Shown piece after piece: positions 24,594 to 32,476 of a stretch of DNA of 45,780 nt (position 1 is its first letter; the number at the start of each line of letters is the position of its first letter). Origin of the DNA: Rhodococcus opacus (GTDB taxonomy: Bacteria; Actinomycetota; Actinomycetes; Mycobacteriales; Mycobacteriaceae). Under the pieces are notes generated by a model. It was not told the origin of the DNA. It worked only from the letters and a program-made list of their open reading frames with translations, and made no database searches. The DNA is taken from the NCBI RefSeq assembly GCF_012396235.1, contig NZ_JAAXPA010000043.1, positions 1-45,780 on the forward strand, given 5' to 3'. The position numbers and the translations under genes were made by a program.

Positions 24594-25209
24594 GCTGCAC
24601 CCCCGACGACAGGGTCAGCACCTGGTCGGCGCGTTCCGCGTCGTGGGATTCGTGCGTGGCCACGACGACGATCGCACCCCGCGCCGCTTCTTCGCCGACG
24701 ACGTCGCCGATCACCGCGCGGGCCTCCGCGTCGAGACCGGTGGTGGGCTCGTCGAGGAGCAGCAGGTCGCCGCGTTGCACGAGCGCCTGCGCGAGCAGGG
24801 CGCGTTGACGCTGCCCGCCCGACAGTGTGCCGATCCGCCGTCGGCCGAGATCCGCGAGACCGAGCCTGTTCAGCGCCTCGTCGACGGCGTCACGGTCGCC
24901 GGGAGTGAGCCGCCGCCACAATCCACGTCGGTGCCAGGCCCCCATGGACGCCGCCTCGCGCACGGTCAGCGGTAGCTGATCGCTCACCGCATTGCGTTGC
25001 GGCACATATGCCGTTCCCAACCCCTTCGTGCCGTCGATCCGTCCCGTCGTCGGTCGCGCGATGCCCGCCAGACACTGCAGGAGCGTCGACTTCCCCGAAC
25101 CGTTGTGCCCCACGACGGCTGTGACGGTACCCGGTGTGAGCCGCACGCTCACACCGTTCAACGCCGGGGTCGGGCCGTACCGGACCGCGATTTCGCTTAC
25201 GACAATCAT
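24574..25209 (-). CDS. aztA: Zinc/metal ABC transporter ATP-binding protein
   Basis: A 211-aa ABC ATPase: Walker A GHNGSGKST (about 36-44), Q-loop in AYVPQRNA, signature LSGGQRQR, Walker B DLLLLDEP, and the switch His in VATHES. Cluster A-1-type metal importers have this form. It is divergent from its permease by 18 bp; its ATG lies inside a Zur-like box and is predicted to be the first base of a leaderless mRNA. Together with the permease, solute-binding protein and AztD genes on the other strand it forms an AztABCD-type zinc importer. Confidence 0.92.
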   Translation of the reverse strand: MIVVSEIAVRYGPTPALNGVSVRLTPGTVTAVVGHNGSGKSTLLQCLAGIARPTTGRIDGTKGLGTAYVPQRNAVSDQLPLTVREAASMGAWHRRGLWRRLTPGDRDAVDEALNRLGLADLGRRRIGTLSGGQRQRALLAQALVQRGDLLLLDEPTTGLDAEARAVIGDVVGEEAARGAIVVVATHESHDAERADQVLTLSSGVQLTPLRR

Positions 25210-25227
25210 TATCGTTAGATTAGCAGA
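25200..25227. promoter_or_regulatory. Divergent leaderless promoter with Zur-like box
   Basis: CGACAATCATTATCG (25200-25214) is an imperfect palindrome resembling actinobacterial Zur boxes of the TGAAAATGATTTTCA type, and it overlaps the aztA start codon. TAGATTA (25216-25222) holds a plus-strand -10 (TAGATT, 6 nt before the aztB GTG) and a minus-strand -10 (TAATCT, 7 nt before the aztA ATG). Zinc-dependent repression of both directions by Zur is inferred. Confidence 0.7.
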
Positions 25228-26082
25228 GTGCAGTGGCTACTCGACCCCCTGATGGTGTCCTTCGTCCGGCGCGCGCTCTTCGCGGGAATGCTGGTGTCCG
25301 TCCTCTGCGGCCTGGTGGGCACGTGGGTCGTGTTGCGCGGCATGGCCTTCATGAGCGAGGCCATCTCACACGGCATGCTGCCCGGGGTTGCCGTCGCCTA
25401 TCTCGCCGGCGCGAATCTCCTCCTCGGCGCGGCCGCGAGTGCGGTCGTCATGATCCTCGGCGTCGCCTGGGTGTCGAAGAATTCGCGACTGTCCGAAGAC
25501 ACCGGGATCGGCCTGCTGTTCGTCGGCATGCTCGCACTGGGTGTCGTGATCGTCTCGCGCGCACGGTCGTTCGCGGTCGATCTCACAGCCTTCCTGTTCG
25601 GTGACGTCCTGTCGGCGACACGGGGAGATCTGATCTGGCTCGCGGCGGCGGCCGCCGTCGCCGGGATCGTCTCGGTGATCGCATACCGCCCCTTCGTCGC
25701 CCTCGTCTTCGACGAACGCAAGGCCCACACCCTGGGTCTGCAGCCGCGGTGGGCGCACCTCGCGCTCCTCGCACTGGTGGTCCTCGCGGTGGTCGCCTCG
25801 TTCCGCATCGTCGGCACCCTGCTCGTGTTCGGCCTCCTCGTCGCTCCATCCGCTACCGCAGCACTGTTCGGCAGGTCGATCGGCGCGACGATGGCGATTG
25901 CCGTGCTCCTCGGATGGTCCGCCACCTTCGCCGGGCTGATCGTGTCGTGGAATGCCGACACCGCCGCGGGCGCGACGATCGCCGGAATCGCCGTGCTCCA
26001 GTTCTTCGTCGCGGCCCTGGCCCGGTCGGCGGCGCGACGACTTCGGCCTGCCCTCTTGCCCACTCCGATTCCCGTTCGATAG
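25228..26082 (+). CDS. aztB: Zinc/metal ABC transporter permease
   Basis: A 284-aa ABC-3 family permease with about eight helices. RRALFAGMLVSVLCGLVGTWVVLRGMAFMSEAISHGMLPGVAVAYL is the family signature at the N-terminus, and RIVGTLLVFGLLVAPSATAAL lies near the C-terminus. The GTG start at 25228 is predicted leaderless. The following AztD gene starts 13 nt after its stop. Confidence 0.93.
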   Translation: MQWLLDPLMVSFVRRALFAGMLVSVLCGLVGTWVVLRGMAFMSEAISHGMLPGVAVAYLAGANLLLGAAASAVVMILGVAWVSKNSRLSEDTGIGLLFVGMLALGVVIVSRARSFAVDLTAFLFGDVLSATRGDLIWLAAAAAVAGIVSVIAYRPFVALVFDERKAHTLGLQPRWAHLALLALVVLAVVASFRIVGTLLVFGLLVAPSATAALFGRSIGATMAIAVLLGWSATFAGLIVSWNADTAAGATIAGIAVLQFFVAALARSAARRLRPALLPTPIPVR

Positions 26083-26095
26083 ATGGAGACCACGA

Positions 26096-27370
26096 ATGCC
26101 GAACACGACCCTCGCCCGCGCAGCAATTGCCGCGGTCGCCGCGCTGACGCTCGGCGCCTGCGCATCCCCACAAGAGGAGGCCGCATCCCCCGACGGCCGG
26201 AACCAACCGGGTAGCGACCTTGCCGCCGAGGCCGGATCCACCGAGGTCGAGGGGCCCGAACCTCGGCTCGTCGTGTCGGACGCCGACTCCGGTCGCGTGG
26301 ACGTGCTCGACCTCGCGACGGCAGAGACTCTCCATTCGTTCGAGTTCGACAACCCGACGCGGGTGACGACGGTGAAGGACCGCTACGCGTTCGCCGTGGA
26401 CGGCGCCGGCGGCGCCGTGCATGTCGTGGACGCCGGTTCCTGGACCATCGATCACGGGGACCACACCCACTCGTACACCAAGCCACCGGTCGAACTCGGC
26501 GCCCTCGAGGGCGGCAAGCCGGCGCACGTGATCGAAGGCGACGACAAGGTGGCGACGTTCTTCGACGGCGACGGACTCGCCCGCGTGATCGACTTCGCTG
26601 CGCTCCGCAAGGACAGCATCGACGTCGGGACCGTCGTGGACGCCGACGCACCGCACCACGGCGTCGCCCTCCCGATCGCCGACGGTTTCGTGGTGTCGCG
26701 CTCGGCCGCGAACGGAACCGGTTCCCGCCCCGGCACGTTCGAGGCCCACACGGCGGACGGGCAGGTCGAGCAGAGCTTCGACACCGCCTGCCCGAACATA
26801 CAAGGCACGGCCGTGTCCGACACGGGCGTACTGGCCGCGTGCGACGACGGACTGTTCCTCGCGACCACCGCGGCCGGGGCGTGGATGTCGGAGAAGGTTC
26901 CGTACCCGGCGGGCATCGACGCCGCCACCCGACCCACGTCGTTCCGCGGACACGACGGCCTGCCGATCCACGTCGCCGCCGCCGGACCCGCCGCCACCAA
27001 CGTCGGGGTGCTGGTCTTCGATGCACGCACCCGCGGGTGGACGCACGTCCGGACCCCGGACCGCGCGCTGAGCGTCGCAGTGGCGGGCGACGGTCGCTCC
27101 GTGTTCGCGGTCCTCGCGGACGGCACCTTCCGCATGTTCGACACGACGACCGGCGCGGAGACCGCTTCCTCGCACGTGCTGGCCACCCCCTACGACTGGA
27201 GCGACGAGTCCGCGACCCCGCCTGCCGTGGTCGTCGGCGGCACCCGCGCGTACGTCTCGGATCCCGCATCGAAGACGGTGACCGAGATCGACTTCCGGGA
27301 CAACGCGCGGGTGGCGCGGACTCTCGACGTCGGAGTCGCCGCGTCCACCCTCGGCGTGGTCGGGCTGTGA
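26096..27370 (+). CDS. aztD: AztD-like zinc metallochaperone (lipoprotein)
   Basis: A 424-aa predicted lipoprotein (lipobox LGAC, Cys22) with a beta-propeller-like repeat pattern (RLVVSDADSGRVDVLDLATAET, RYAFAVDGAGGAVHVVD, SVFAVLADGTFRMFD, AYVSDPASKTVTEID). A His cluster, HGDHTH (120-125), follows the second blade, and APHHG and CPNIQG/ACDDG motifs are spread along the chain. AztD proteins deliver zinc to the AztC binding protein, and the neighbouring genes fit. ATG at 26096 has GGAG 7 nt upstream. Confidence 0.88.
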   Translation: MPNTTLARAAIAAVAALTLGACASPQEEAASPDGRNQPGSDLAAEAGSTEVEGPEPRLVVSDADSGRVDVLDLATAETLHSFEFDNPTRVTTVKDRYAFAVDGAGGAVHVVDAGSWTIDHGDHTHSYTKPPVELGALEGGKPAHVIEGDDKVATFFDGDGLARVIDFAALRKDSIDVGTVVDADAPHHGVALPIADGFVVSRSAANGTGSRPGTFEAHTADGQVEQSFDTACPNIQGTAVSDTGVLAACDDGLFLATTAAGAWMSEKVPYPAGIDAATRPTSFRGHDGLPIHVAAAGPAATNVGVLVFDARTRGWTHVRTPDRALSVAVAGDGRSVFAVLADGTFRMFDTTTGAETASSHVLATPYDWSDESATPPAVVVGGTRAYVSDPASKTVTEIDFRDNARVARTLDVGVAASTLGVVGL

Positions 27371-28287
27371 GCAGAATGCGGCGCCTACTGCCGCTGACCC
27401 TCCTGACCGCACTCGCGGCACTGTCCGTGACCGGGTGCACCCCGGGCGCGTCCGACGGGCCCGTGGTGGTCGTGACCACGAACATTCTGGGCGACGTGGT
27501 GCAGAACGTCGTCGGCGACCAGGCCGACGTGAAGGTGCTGATGCCGAGAGGCGCCGATCCCCATTCGTTCGAGATCTCCGCATCGGACGCCGCGCGCGTG
27601 GAGCGTGCCGACCTCCTCGTGTCGAACGGTCTCGGACTCGAGGAGGGAATCGGCAAGACCGTCGACACCGCACGCTCCGAGGGTGTCCCGATCCTGCAGG
27701 TCGGTGAGGCCGTGCGGCCGATCGAGTACCGTTCCGGAAAGTCCACGGGCACCATGGATCCGCACATCTGGACCGATCCGGACCGGGTACGCGAGGCTGT
27801 TGCACTGATCCGCGACGCGGTGATCGAACACGTGCCGGAGATCGATGCGGGAGCCGTCCGCACGAACTCGGACAGCTACGCCCGGCAACTCGAGGAACTC
27901 ACTGCCCGGATGGCGGACAGATTCGCGACCGTCCCCGCAGATCGGCGAAAGCTGGTGACCAATCATCATGTCTTCGGTTATCTGGCCGAACGTTTCGGCT
28001 TCGATACCGTGGGGGCGGTGATTCCCAGCGGAACCACCCTGGCGTCGCCCAGCGCGTCGGACCTCTCGGACCTCGCCGCGACGATCACCGCGGCGAGGGT
28101 TCCCGCGATCTTCGTCGACTCCTCCCAGCCCGATCGGCTCGCGCAGGTAATGGCCTCGGAGGCCGGTGTTCCCGTGGACGTCGTCTCGCTGTTCACGGAG
28201 TCACTGGGCGAGTACGGCTCGGGCGCGGGCACGTACATCGAGATGATGGATTCGAATTCCCTGGCGATCGCGGAGGGCCTGGCGTAG
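27367..28287 (+). CDS. aztC: Zinc ABC transporter substrate-binding protein
   Basis: A protein of about 306 aa, cluster A-I metal-binding, with lipobox VTGC (Cys24). The expected ligands are present: PHSFEIS, DPHIWTDP, TNHHVFGYLAERFG and the C-terminal Asp in FVDSSQPD. The loop between the first two His ligands (RPIEYRSGKSTGTM) has no His-rich stretch, in keeping with AztC-type proteins that rely on AztD for loading. GTG at 27367 overlaps the AztD stop as GTGA; ATG at 27376 is an alternative. Confidence 0.92.
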   Translation: MSRMRRLLPLTLLTALAALSVTGCTPGASDGPVVVVTTNILGDVVQNVVGDQADVKVLMPRGADPHSFEISASDAARVERADLLVSNGLGLEEGIGKTVDTARSEGVPILQVGEAVRPIEYRSGKSTGTMDPHIWTDPDRVREAVALIRDAVIEHVPEIDAGAVRTNSDSYARQLEELTARMADRFATVPADRRKLVTNHHVFGYLAERFGFDTVGAVIPSGTTLASPSASDLSDLAATITAARVPAIFVDSSQPDRLAQVMASEAGVPVDVVSLFTESLGEYGSGAGTYIEMMDSNSLAIAEGLA

Positions 28288-28317
28288 CGATGCATTCACA
28301 CATGCACACTTCCGACT

Positions 28318-28353
28318 TTGACAACCGTTTGCATTAAGAGTTAATTCTCCTGG
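28318..28353 (+). promoter_or_regulatory. Promoter of the second AztD gene
   Basis: TTGACA (28318-28323) and TTAATT (28341-28346) are spaced exactly 17 bp apart, and the GTG start follows 7 nt after the -10, giving a leaderless mRNA. The -35 lies in TGACAACCGTTTGCA, which resembles the aztAB Zur-like box only weakly. Confidence 0.6.
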
Positions 28354-29517
28354 GTGACCCTTATGCGTAGACCTCTCCCCACCGCCGTTGCCGCCGTGGC
28401 ACTCTCGGCGACACTTCTCACGTCCTGCTCCACCGACTCCGGCGCGGCCGAAGCGACCACCACCAACTCGGCCGCACCGCGGCTGGCACTGAGCTACGAC
28501 GGCGGCGTGCTGGTTCTCGACGCGCAGAGCCTCGACGTGGTCGGTTCTGCCGAGGTGGACGGATTCACCCGGCTCAACCCCGCAGGCGACGACCGGCACG
28601 TGCTGGTCAGCACCGGAAACAGTTTCGCCGCCCTCGACACCGCCGAACCTGCCCTCACCGACGTCGCGTTCGAGGCGAAGACGCCCGGCCACGTGGTCCG
28701 GCACGACGGCAAGACGATGCTGTTCGACGACGGCACCGGACTGGTGCGCGTGTTCGATCCGGCCGGACTCTCCGAAGGAACACCCGACACCACCGAGTAC
28801 ACGACGCCCGAGGCGCATCACGGAGTGGCCGTGGAACTCTCGGACGGCAGCCTGCTCACCACCGTCGGCAACGAGGACGAGCGCACCGGCATCGTCGTAC
28901 TCGACCGCGACCGCAAGGAGATCGCACGCAACGAGGACTGCCCCGGTGTGCACGGCGAGGCCGTCGCCGCCGACGAGACGGTGGTGGTGGGATGCCAGAA
29001 CGGCCTGCTGATCTACCGGGACGGCGTCATCACCAAGGTCACCAGCCCCGATCCCTACGGGCGCATCGGCAACCAGGCCGGCGACGAGGATTCACCGATA
29101 CTGCTGGGCGATTACAAGACCGACCCCGACGCCGAACTCGAGCGCCCCGAACGGGTCTCGCTCACCGACACCGCCACCGGACAACTCACCCTCGTCGACC
29201 TGGGCACCAGCTACACGTTCCGCTCGCTCGGGCGCGCCCCGCACGGTGAGGCACTCGTCCTCGGCACCGACGGCGCCGTGCACGTGATCGACCCGAACAG
29301 CAAGGCGGTGAGCCGCACTGTCGACGTCCTCGATCCGTGGACGGAGCCGGACAAGTGGCAGTCGCCGCGGCCTGCGCTGTACGTGCAGGACCACACCGCC
29401 TACGTGACCGACCCCGCGGACAAGAAGATCCACACGATCGACCTCGACACCTGGACCGTATCCGGGCAGGCCGACCTGCCGGAGATCCCGAACGAGATCA
29501 CCGGCGTCACGGGCTGA
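28354..29517 (+). CDS. Second AztD-like lipoprotein
   Basis: A 387-aa paralogue of the upstream AztD with lipobox LTSC (Cys25) and the same repeat pattern (LALSYDGGVLVLDAQSLDVVG, EAHHGVAVELSDGS, CPGVHGEAVAADETVVVGCQNG, APHGEALVLGTDGAVHVID, AYVTDPADKKIHTIDLDTW). It keeps the AHHG, GVHGEAV and GCQNG motifs but has no equivalent of the HGDHTH cluster. It has its own promoter, so it may respond differently from the aztABCD unit. ATG at 28363 is an alternative start. Convergent with pcaC. Confidence 0.85.
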   Translation: MTLMRRPLPTAVAAVALSATLLTSCSTDSGAAEATTTNSAAPRLALSYDGGVLVLDAQSLDVVGSAEVDGFTRLNPAGDDRHVLVSTGNSFAALDTAEPALTDVAFEAKTPGHVVRHDGKTMLFDDGTGLVRVFDPAGLSEGTPDTTEYTTPEAHHGVAVELSDGSLLTTVGNEDERTGIVVLDRDRKEIARNEDCPGVHGEAVAADETVVVGCQNGLLIYRDGVITKVTSPDPYGRIGNQAGDEDSPILLGDYKTDPDAELERPERVSLTDTATGQLTLVDLGTSYTFRSLGRAPHGEALVLGTDGAVHVIDPNSKAVSRTVDVLDPWTEPDKWQSPRPALYVQDHTAYVTDPADKKIHTIDLDTWTVSGQADLPEIPNEITGVTG

Positions 29518-29533
29518 TTCGCATACCGCGGGG

Positions 29534-29953
29534 TCAGTCTTCGGTTTCCAGCGGTCCCAGTTCCGCGTCGAGCGCCTCCTGCAACACGGCCATCGCCGAC
29601 AACCCGGCGGGGGCGCCGCAGTAGGCGCTCGCGTGGATCACCGCTTCGACGACCTCGGTGCGGGACAGACCGTTTCGCAGTGCACCCCGCACGTGACCCT
29701 TCAGCTCACCGTGTGCACGCAGCGCGATGAGCATGCCGAGGTTGAGGAGGCTGCGGCTTCGCCGGTCCAGCCCCGGCCGGTTCCACACGGCGTCCCAGAC
29801 GTGCTCGGTGACGAACTCCTGCAGCTGCTCGCTGTCGGTCCCCGCCGTGCGAGTGAGTGCCCGCTCGACGAAGTCGGGGCCCATCACCTCACGCCGTACC
29901 GTCAGACCCGCCTCGACGGCCGGACTCCGCTTCCCGGGTTCTTCACTGGTCAT
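29534..29953 (-). CDS. pcaC: Carboxymuconolactone decarboxylase family protein (PcaC-like)
   Basis: A 139-aa CMD-family protein. GLTVRREVMGPDFVERAL, EFVTEHVWDAVWNRPGLDRRSRSLLNLGMLIAL, ELKGHVRGALRNGLSRTEVVEAVIHASAYCGAPAGLSAM match 4-carboxymuconolactone decarboxylases; the usual AhpD-type CxxC is absent, as expected. ATG at 29953 follows AGGAG by 8 nt. It would act in the protocatechuate branch of the beta-ketoadipate pathway, but no other pca gene is adjacent, so it may be a paralogue. The upstream gene on the same strand looks degenerate. Confidence 0.85.
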   Translation of the reverse strand: MTSEEPGKRSPAVEAGLTVRREVMGPDFVERALTRTAGTDSEQLQEFVTEHVWDAVWNRPGLDRRSRSLLNLGMLIALRAHGELKGHVRGALRNGLSRTEVVEAVIHASAYCGAPAGLSAMAVLQEALDAELGPLETED

Positions 29954-29996
29954 GAGTTCACTCCTGTTCACAGCGCCTACGTGTTCGGGAGTCACT

Positions 29997-30833
29997 CTAC
30001 GAGTCGACGCGATCGGCGCGGGTGAGTGCGACGACGTCTCGGACGGAGTGGGCGTGCGGGATGTGCCCGAGCCCACCCTCGTACCGCAGCCTCCGCGGGA
30101 GCAGCCCGTCGGCCGGGTTGACCGACGCGTGGGTCCGCGAGCGGGCCACCCTCGATCGCCATCGTCCCGGGCGCGACTCGCGCTCGGTCGCGTCGCCGAC
30201 CCTCACCACAAGCGGAGTGACACCGAACCGGATCCGGGCGTAGCCGAGCGCAACCGCCAGGGCGTCGTTCACCCCGGCCACCGTCGCACGACCACGCCTC
30301 CCCGTGCTCAACCCGTGCCCGGGGAGGTCCACGACGACGACGTCGAACCCGTTCTCCGCCAATTCCGCGGCGAACGGGGTGAGATACCGCGCGTGGAGTC
30401 CGGGTGGCGCGGGCAGGACCACGGTGGCTGAGCCGCCCGACTCCACGGTGGCTGAGCCGCCCGACTCCACGGTGGCTGAGCCGCCCGACTCCACGGTGGC
30501 TGAGCCGCCCGACTCCACGGTGGCTGAGCCGCCCGACTGCGCCGCGTGAACTTCGGCGTGCACGGCCCCGGTCGCCGCGGGAATCTGGACGTGTTCGAGC
30601 CCGCGGCCGTCGACGCCGACGAATTCGGACGCCGGCTCCAGCGCCGCCTCGCAGGCGATGCGGCGCTCCAGGGCATCTTCCCTGCGCAGCACGGGTTTCC
30701 CCTGCAGAAGGATCATGACGGCCGCCGACTCCCGGGCCGTCAGCGTCGGTGCCCAGCCGGTTGCCTCGGTCAGGCGCGTCGAATCGACGACGGTCTCGCC
30801 CGCGGTCACCCACTGGCCGGAGTAAATATTCAC
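29997..30833 (-). pseudogene. Degenerate alpha/beta-hydrolase-like ORF with internal tandem repeat
   Basis: The frame is open for 278 codons from a GTG at 30833 with GAGGGG 7 nt upstream. Residues about 1-95 are unrecognised, about 97-138 are five copies of SGGSATV(E), and the rest begins like a hydrolase (VVLPAPPGLHARYLTPFAAEL, VVVVDLPGHGLSTG) but then passes from VNDALAVALGYARIRFGVTPLVV into Arg-rich sequence without any GxSxG elbow. This suggests an internal deletion or frameshift. It may still be translated. Neighbouring TnpB and a second pseudogene support a decayed region. Confidence 0.55.
30421..30540. repeat. 24-bp tandem repeat, five copies
   Basis: The unit ACGGTGGCTGAGCCGCCC plus GACTCC is repeated five times head to tail, four copies identical and the fifth differing by one base (GACTGC). 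On the minus strand it encodes SGGSATVE in frame. Near-identity of units indicates recent expansion and likely length variation between strains. Confidence 0.95.
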
Positions 30834-31053
30834 AGAGACACCCCTCGACACCGTTGACTGGCCGGTGGGTGGTGGATCAGCAGATGTACATGATCGGCGT
30901 CGCCATTGCACTCGGTCAGCGTCACACCGAACTTGTCACACCCCTCTGCCATGATCTCCTCACAGTGAATGAGCATCGGATCAGAACGCGCCTCGCCGAT
31001 ACTCTTTGGGCCACAAAATATTCGACCCGGCGCGCGGTGAAGGGGGTGCGGGT

Positions 31054-32214
31054 GTGAAACGGGTGGTGAAGATCAAACTCGCACCCACCGACGCGCAGGC
31101 GCATGCCCTGCACGAGACGCTGGTGTTGTGTAACACCGCCGCCGACGTGGTGTCACGGGTCGCGCAGGCCGTCGAGGATCGCCGCGCGTTCGCCCTGCAG
31201 AAGGCCGTCTACCACCAGTTGAAGGCGCTGGGGCTGTCGGCGCAACCGGCGGTCCGCACGATCAAGAAGGTCGCGGACGCCTACGCGACGCGGGGCGCGA
31301 ACCTTGAGGCCGGTAATTATGGCCCGCGTGGCGGCAAACGCGCCACGGATATCGCCGCCACGGCGATCGGGTTCCGGGCGTTGGCGGCGCAACCGTTCGA
31401 CGATCGGTGCCTGTCCTGGCAACAGCAGGATTCGACGGTCAGCATCTGGACGTGCGAAGGTCGACTCAAGGCAGTGCGGTACGTGTGCGCGCCGTGGCAG
31501 CGCGAACTCCTGGAGCACCGTTGCGGTGAAACAGATCTCGTGTTCCGCGACAACATGTGGTTCCTCTACGCGACTGTCGACGTCCCGACACCCGAACCGG
31601 TGGTGGTCCAGGAGTTCCTCGGCGTCGATCTGGGGATCGTGAACCTCGCGGTGACCTCTGATGACACGGCTGCGTCGGCGGACTGGTCCGGTGGGGCCGT
31701 CACGGCGCGCCGCACCAAGTACGCGCGGACCCGGCGGGCCCTGCAAAAGGTCGGGTCGAAGTCGGCGAAGCGGAAGTTGCGAGGGCGTCGTGAGAAGGAG
31801 CATCGGTACGCCACCGATATCAATCTTCAGATTTCGAAGACTATTGTTGCCCAGGCGCAACGCACCGGTCGTGGGATTGTCCTGGAAGACCTTTCCGGGA
31901 TCCGCGAGCGGGTACGGCTGGCCAAGACTCAGCGGCAACAACTGCACTCGTGGGCGTACGCGCAGTTGCGGGACTTCATGACCTACAAAGCCGTGTCGGT
32001 GGGCGTTCCCCTGGTGGTGATCGATCCACGTAACACCTCGCGGACGTGCTATCCGTGCGGACACGTCGACAAGGCGAACCGGACCACACAGGATCGGTTC
32101 GTGTGCCGGATGTGTGGGCATGTCGATCAGGCAGATCACAATGCCGCGTTGAACATCGCCTACCTCGGGTATGTGCAGTACACGACTACGACGCGAAGTC
32201 ATCGGGCCGTCTAA
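31054..32214 (+). CDS. tnpB: TnpB RNA-guided nuclease (IS1341-type)
   Basis: A 386-aa TnpB. The RuvC triad is intact: Asp192 in VDLGIVN, Glu278 in IVLEDLSGI and Asp361 in QADHNAALN. A four-Cys zinc finger (Cys332, 335, 351, 354; CYPCGH and CRMCGH) and NTSRTC are present, as is the N-terminal VKIKLAPTDAQAHAL. GTG at 31054 follows AAGGGGG by 7 nt. TnpB proteins are cleaving ancestors of Cas12 using an RNA from the element's right end. All catalytic residues suggest it is functional. Confidence 0.93.
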   Translation: MKRVVKIKLAPTDAQAHALHETLVLCNTAADVVSRVAQAVEDRRAFALQKAVYHQLKALGLSAQPAVRTIKKVADAYATRGANLEAGNYGPRGGKRATDIAATAIGFRALAAQPFDDRCLSWQQQDSTVSIWTCEGRLKAVRYVCAPWQRELLEHRCGETDLVFRDNMWFLYATVDVPTPEPVVVQEFLGVDLGIVNLAVTSDDTAASADWSGGAVTARRTKYARTRRALQKVGSKSAKRKLRGRREKEHRYATDINLQISKTIVAQAQRTGRGIVLEDLSGIRERVRLAKTQRQQLHSWAYAQLRDFMTYKAVSVGVPLVVIDPRNTSRTCYPCGHVDKANRTTQDRFVCRMCGHVDQADHNAALNIAYLGYVQYTTTTRSHRAV

Positions 32215-32302
32215 TCAACCGGCCTACAGTCGGCGGGTCCCTGACAGCCAGTCAGGGACGCGACTGGCAAACCCGGCCCTTCAGGGCCGGATACGTTGAT
32301 AG
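32180..32302 (+). ncRNA. Candidate omega (right-end) RNA scaffold of TnpB
   Basis: The 3' end of tnpB and the right end of the element contain GTCCCTGAC-AGCCA-GTCAGGGAC (32237-32259) and CCGGCCC-TTCA-GGGCCGG (32273-32290). In characterised TnpB systems the guide RNA comes from this region, and the guide is the roughly 20 nt of host sequence immediately after the right end, here from about 32303. RNA boundaries are inferred, not seen. Confidence 0.45.
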
Positions 32303-32476
32303 CCATCGATACCAATCTCCCCGCGGTGTGCACGATCGGGATTCCTCCGTTGATTCGGAGCGTCGCCGATCCGGTTTGGTGACCGACGCCGACCAGGCAG
32401 GTCGGATAGGCCATCGCTCGTGCCCCTGTGGATATTTCGGGAGATCCGGCTTTTCGAGAACAATTCGAGGATTGTC

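Larger units (their letters stand above)
31000..32302 (+). mobile_element. IS1341-type (IS200/IS605 superfamily) TnpB element without tnpA
   Basis: A complete tnpB is followed by a right end with two hairpins and the segment ATACGTTGA, after which host-like sequence resumes. No Y1 transposase (tnpA) gene lies nearby, so it could only move with help in trans. The left boundary is not certain; a TTGAC at 30854-30858, the type of target motif used by related elements, would make it about 1.45 kb. Both flanking genes are broken. Confidence 0.6.

Noticed and set aside
25398..27863. 821-codon minus-strand open frame opposite the zinc genes
   Set aside because: Arg/Ser/Pro-rich without motifs; it is antisense to four well-supported aztB/D/C genes.
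28318..28332. Second Zur box before the second AztD gene
   Set aside because: TGACAACCGTTTGCA shares only part of the aztAB palindrome and has poor symmetry, so it is not listed as an operator.
30421..30540. Tandem repeat considered as a CRISPR array
   Set aside because: Units are contiguous with no spacers and keep a reading frame; it is a simple in-frame tandem repeat.
30749..31057. Short ORF containing MYMIGVAIALGQRHTE upstream of tnpB
   Set aside because: No ribosome binding site and Arg-rich tail running into tnpB in another frame; more likely noncoding left-end or flanking sequence.
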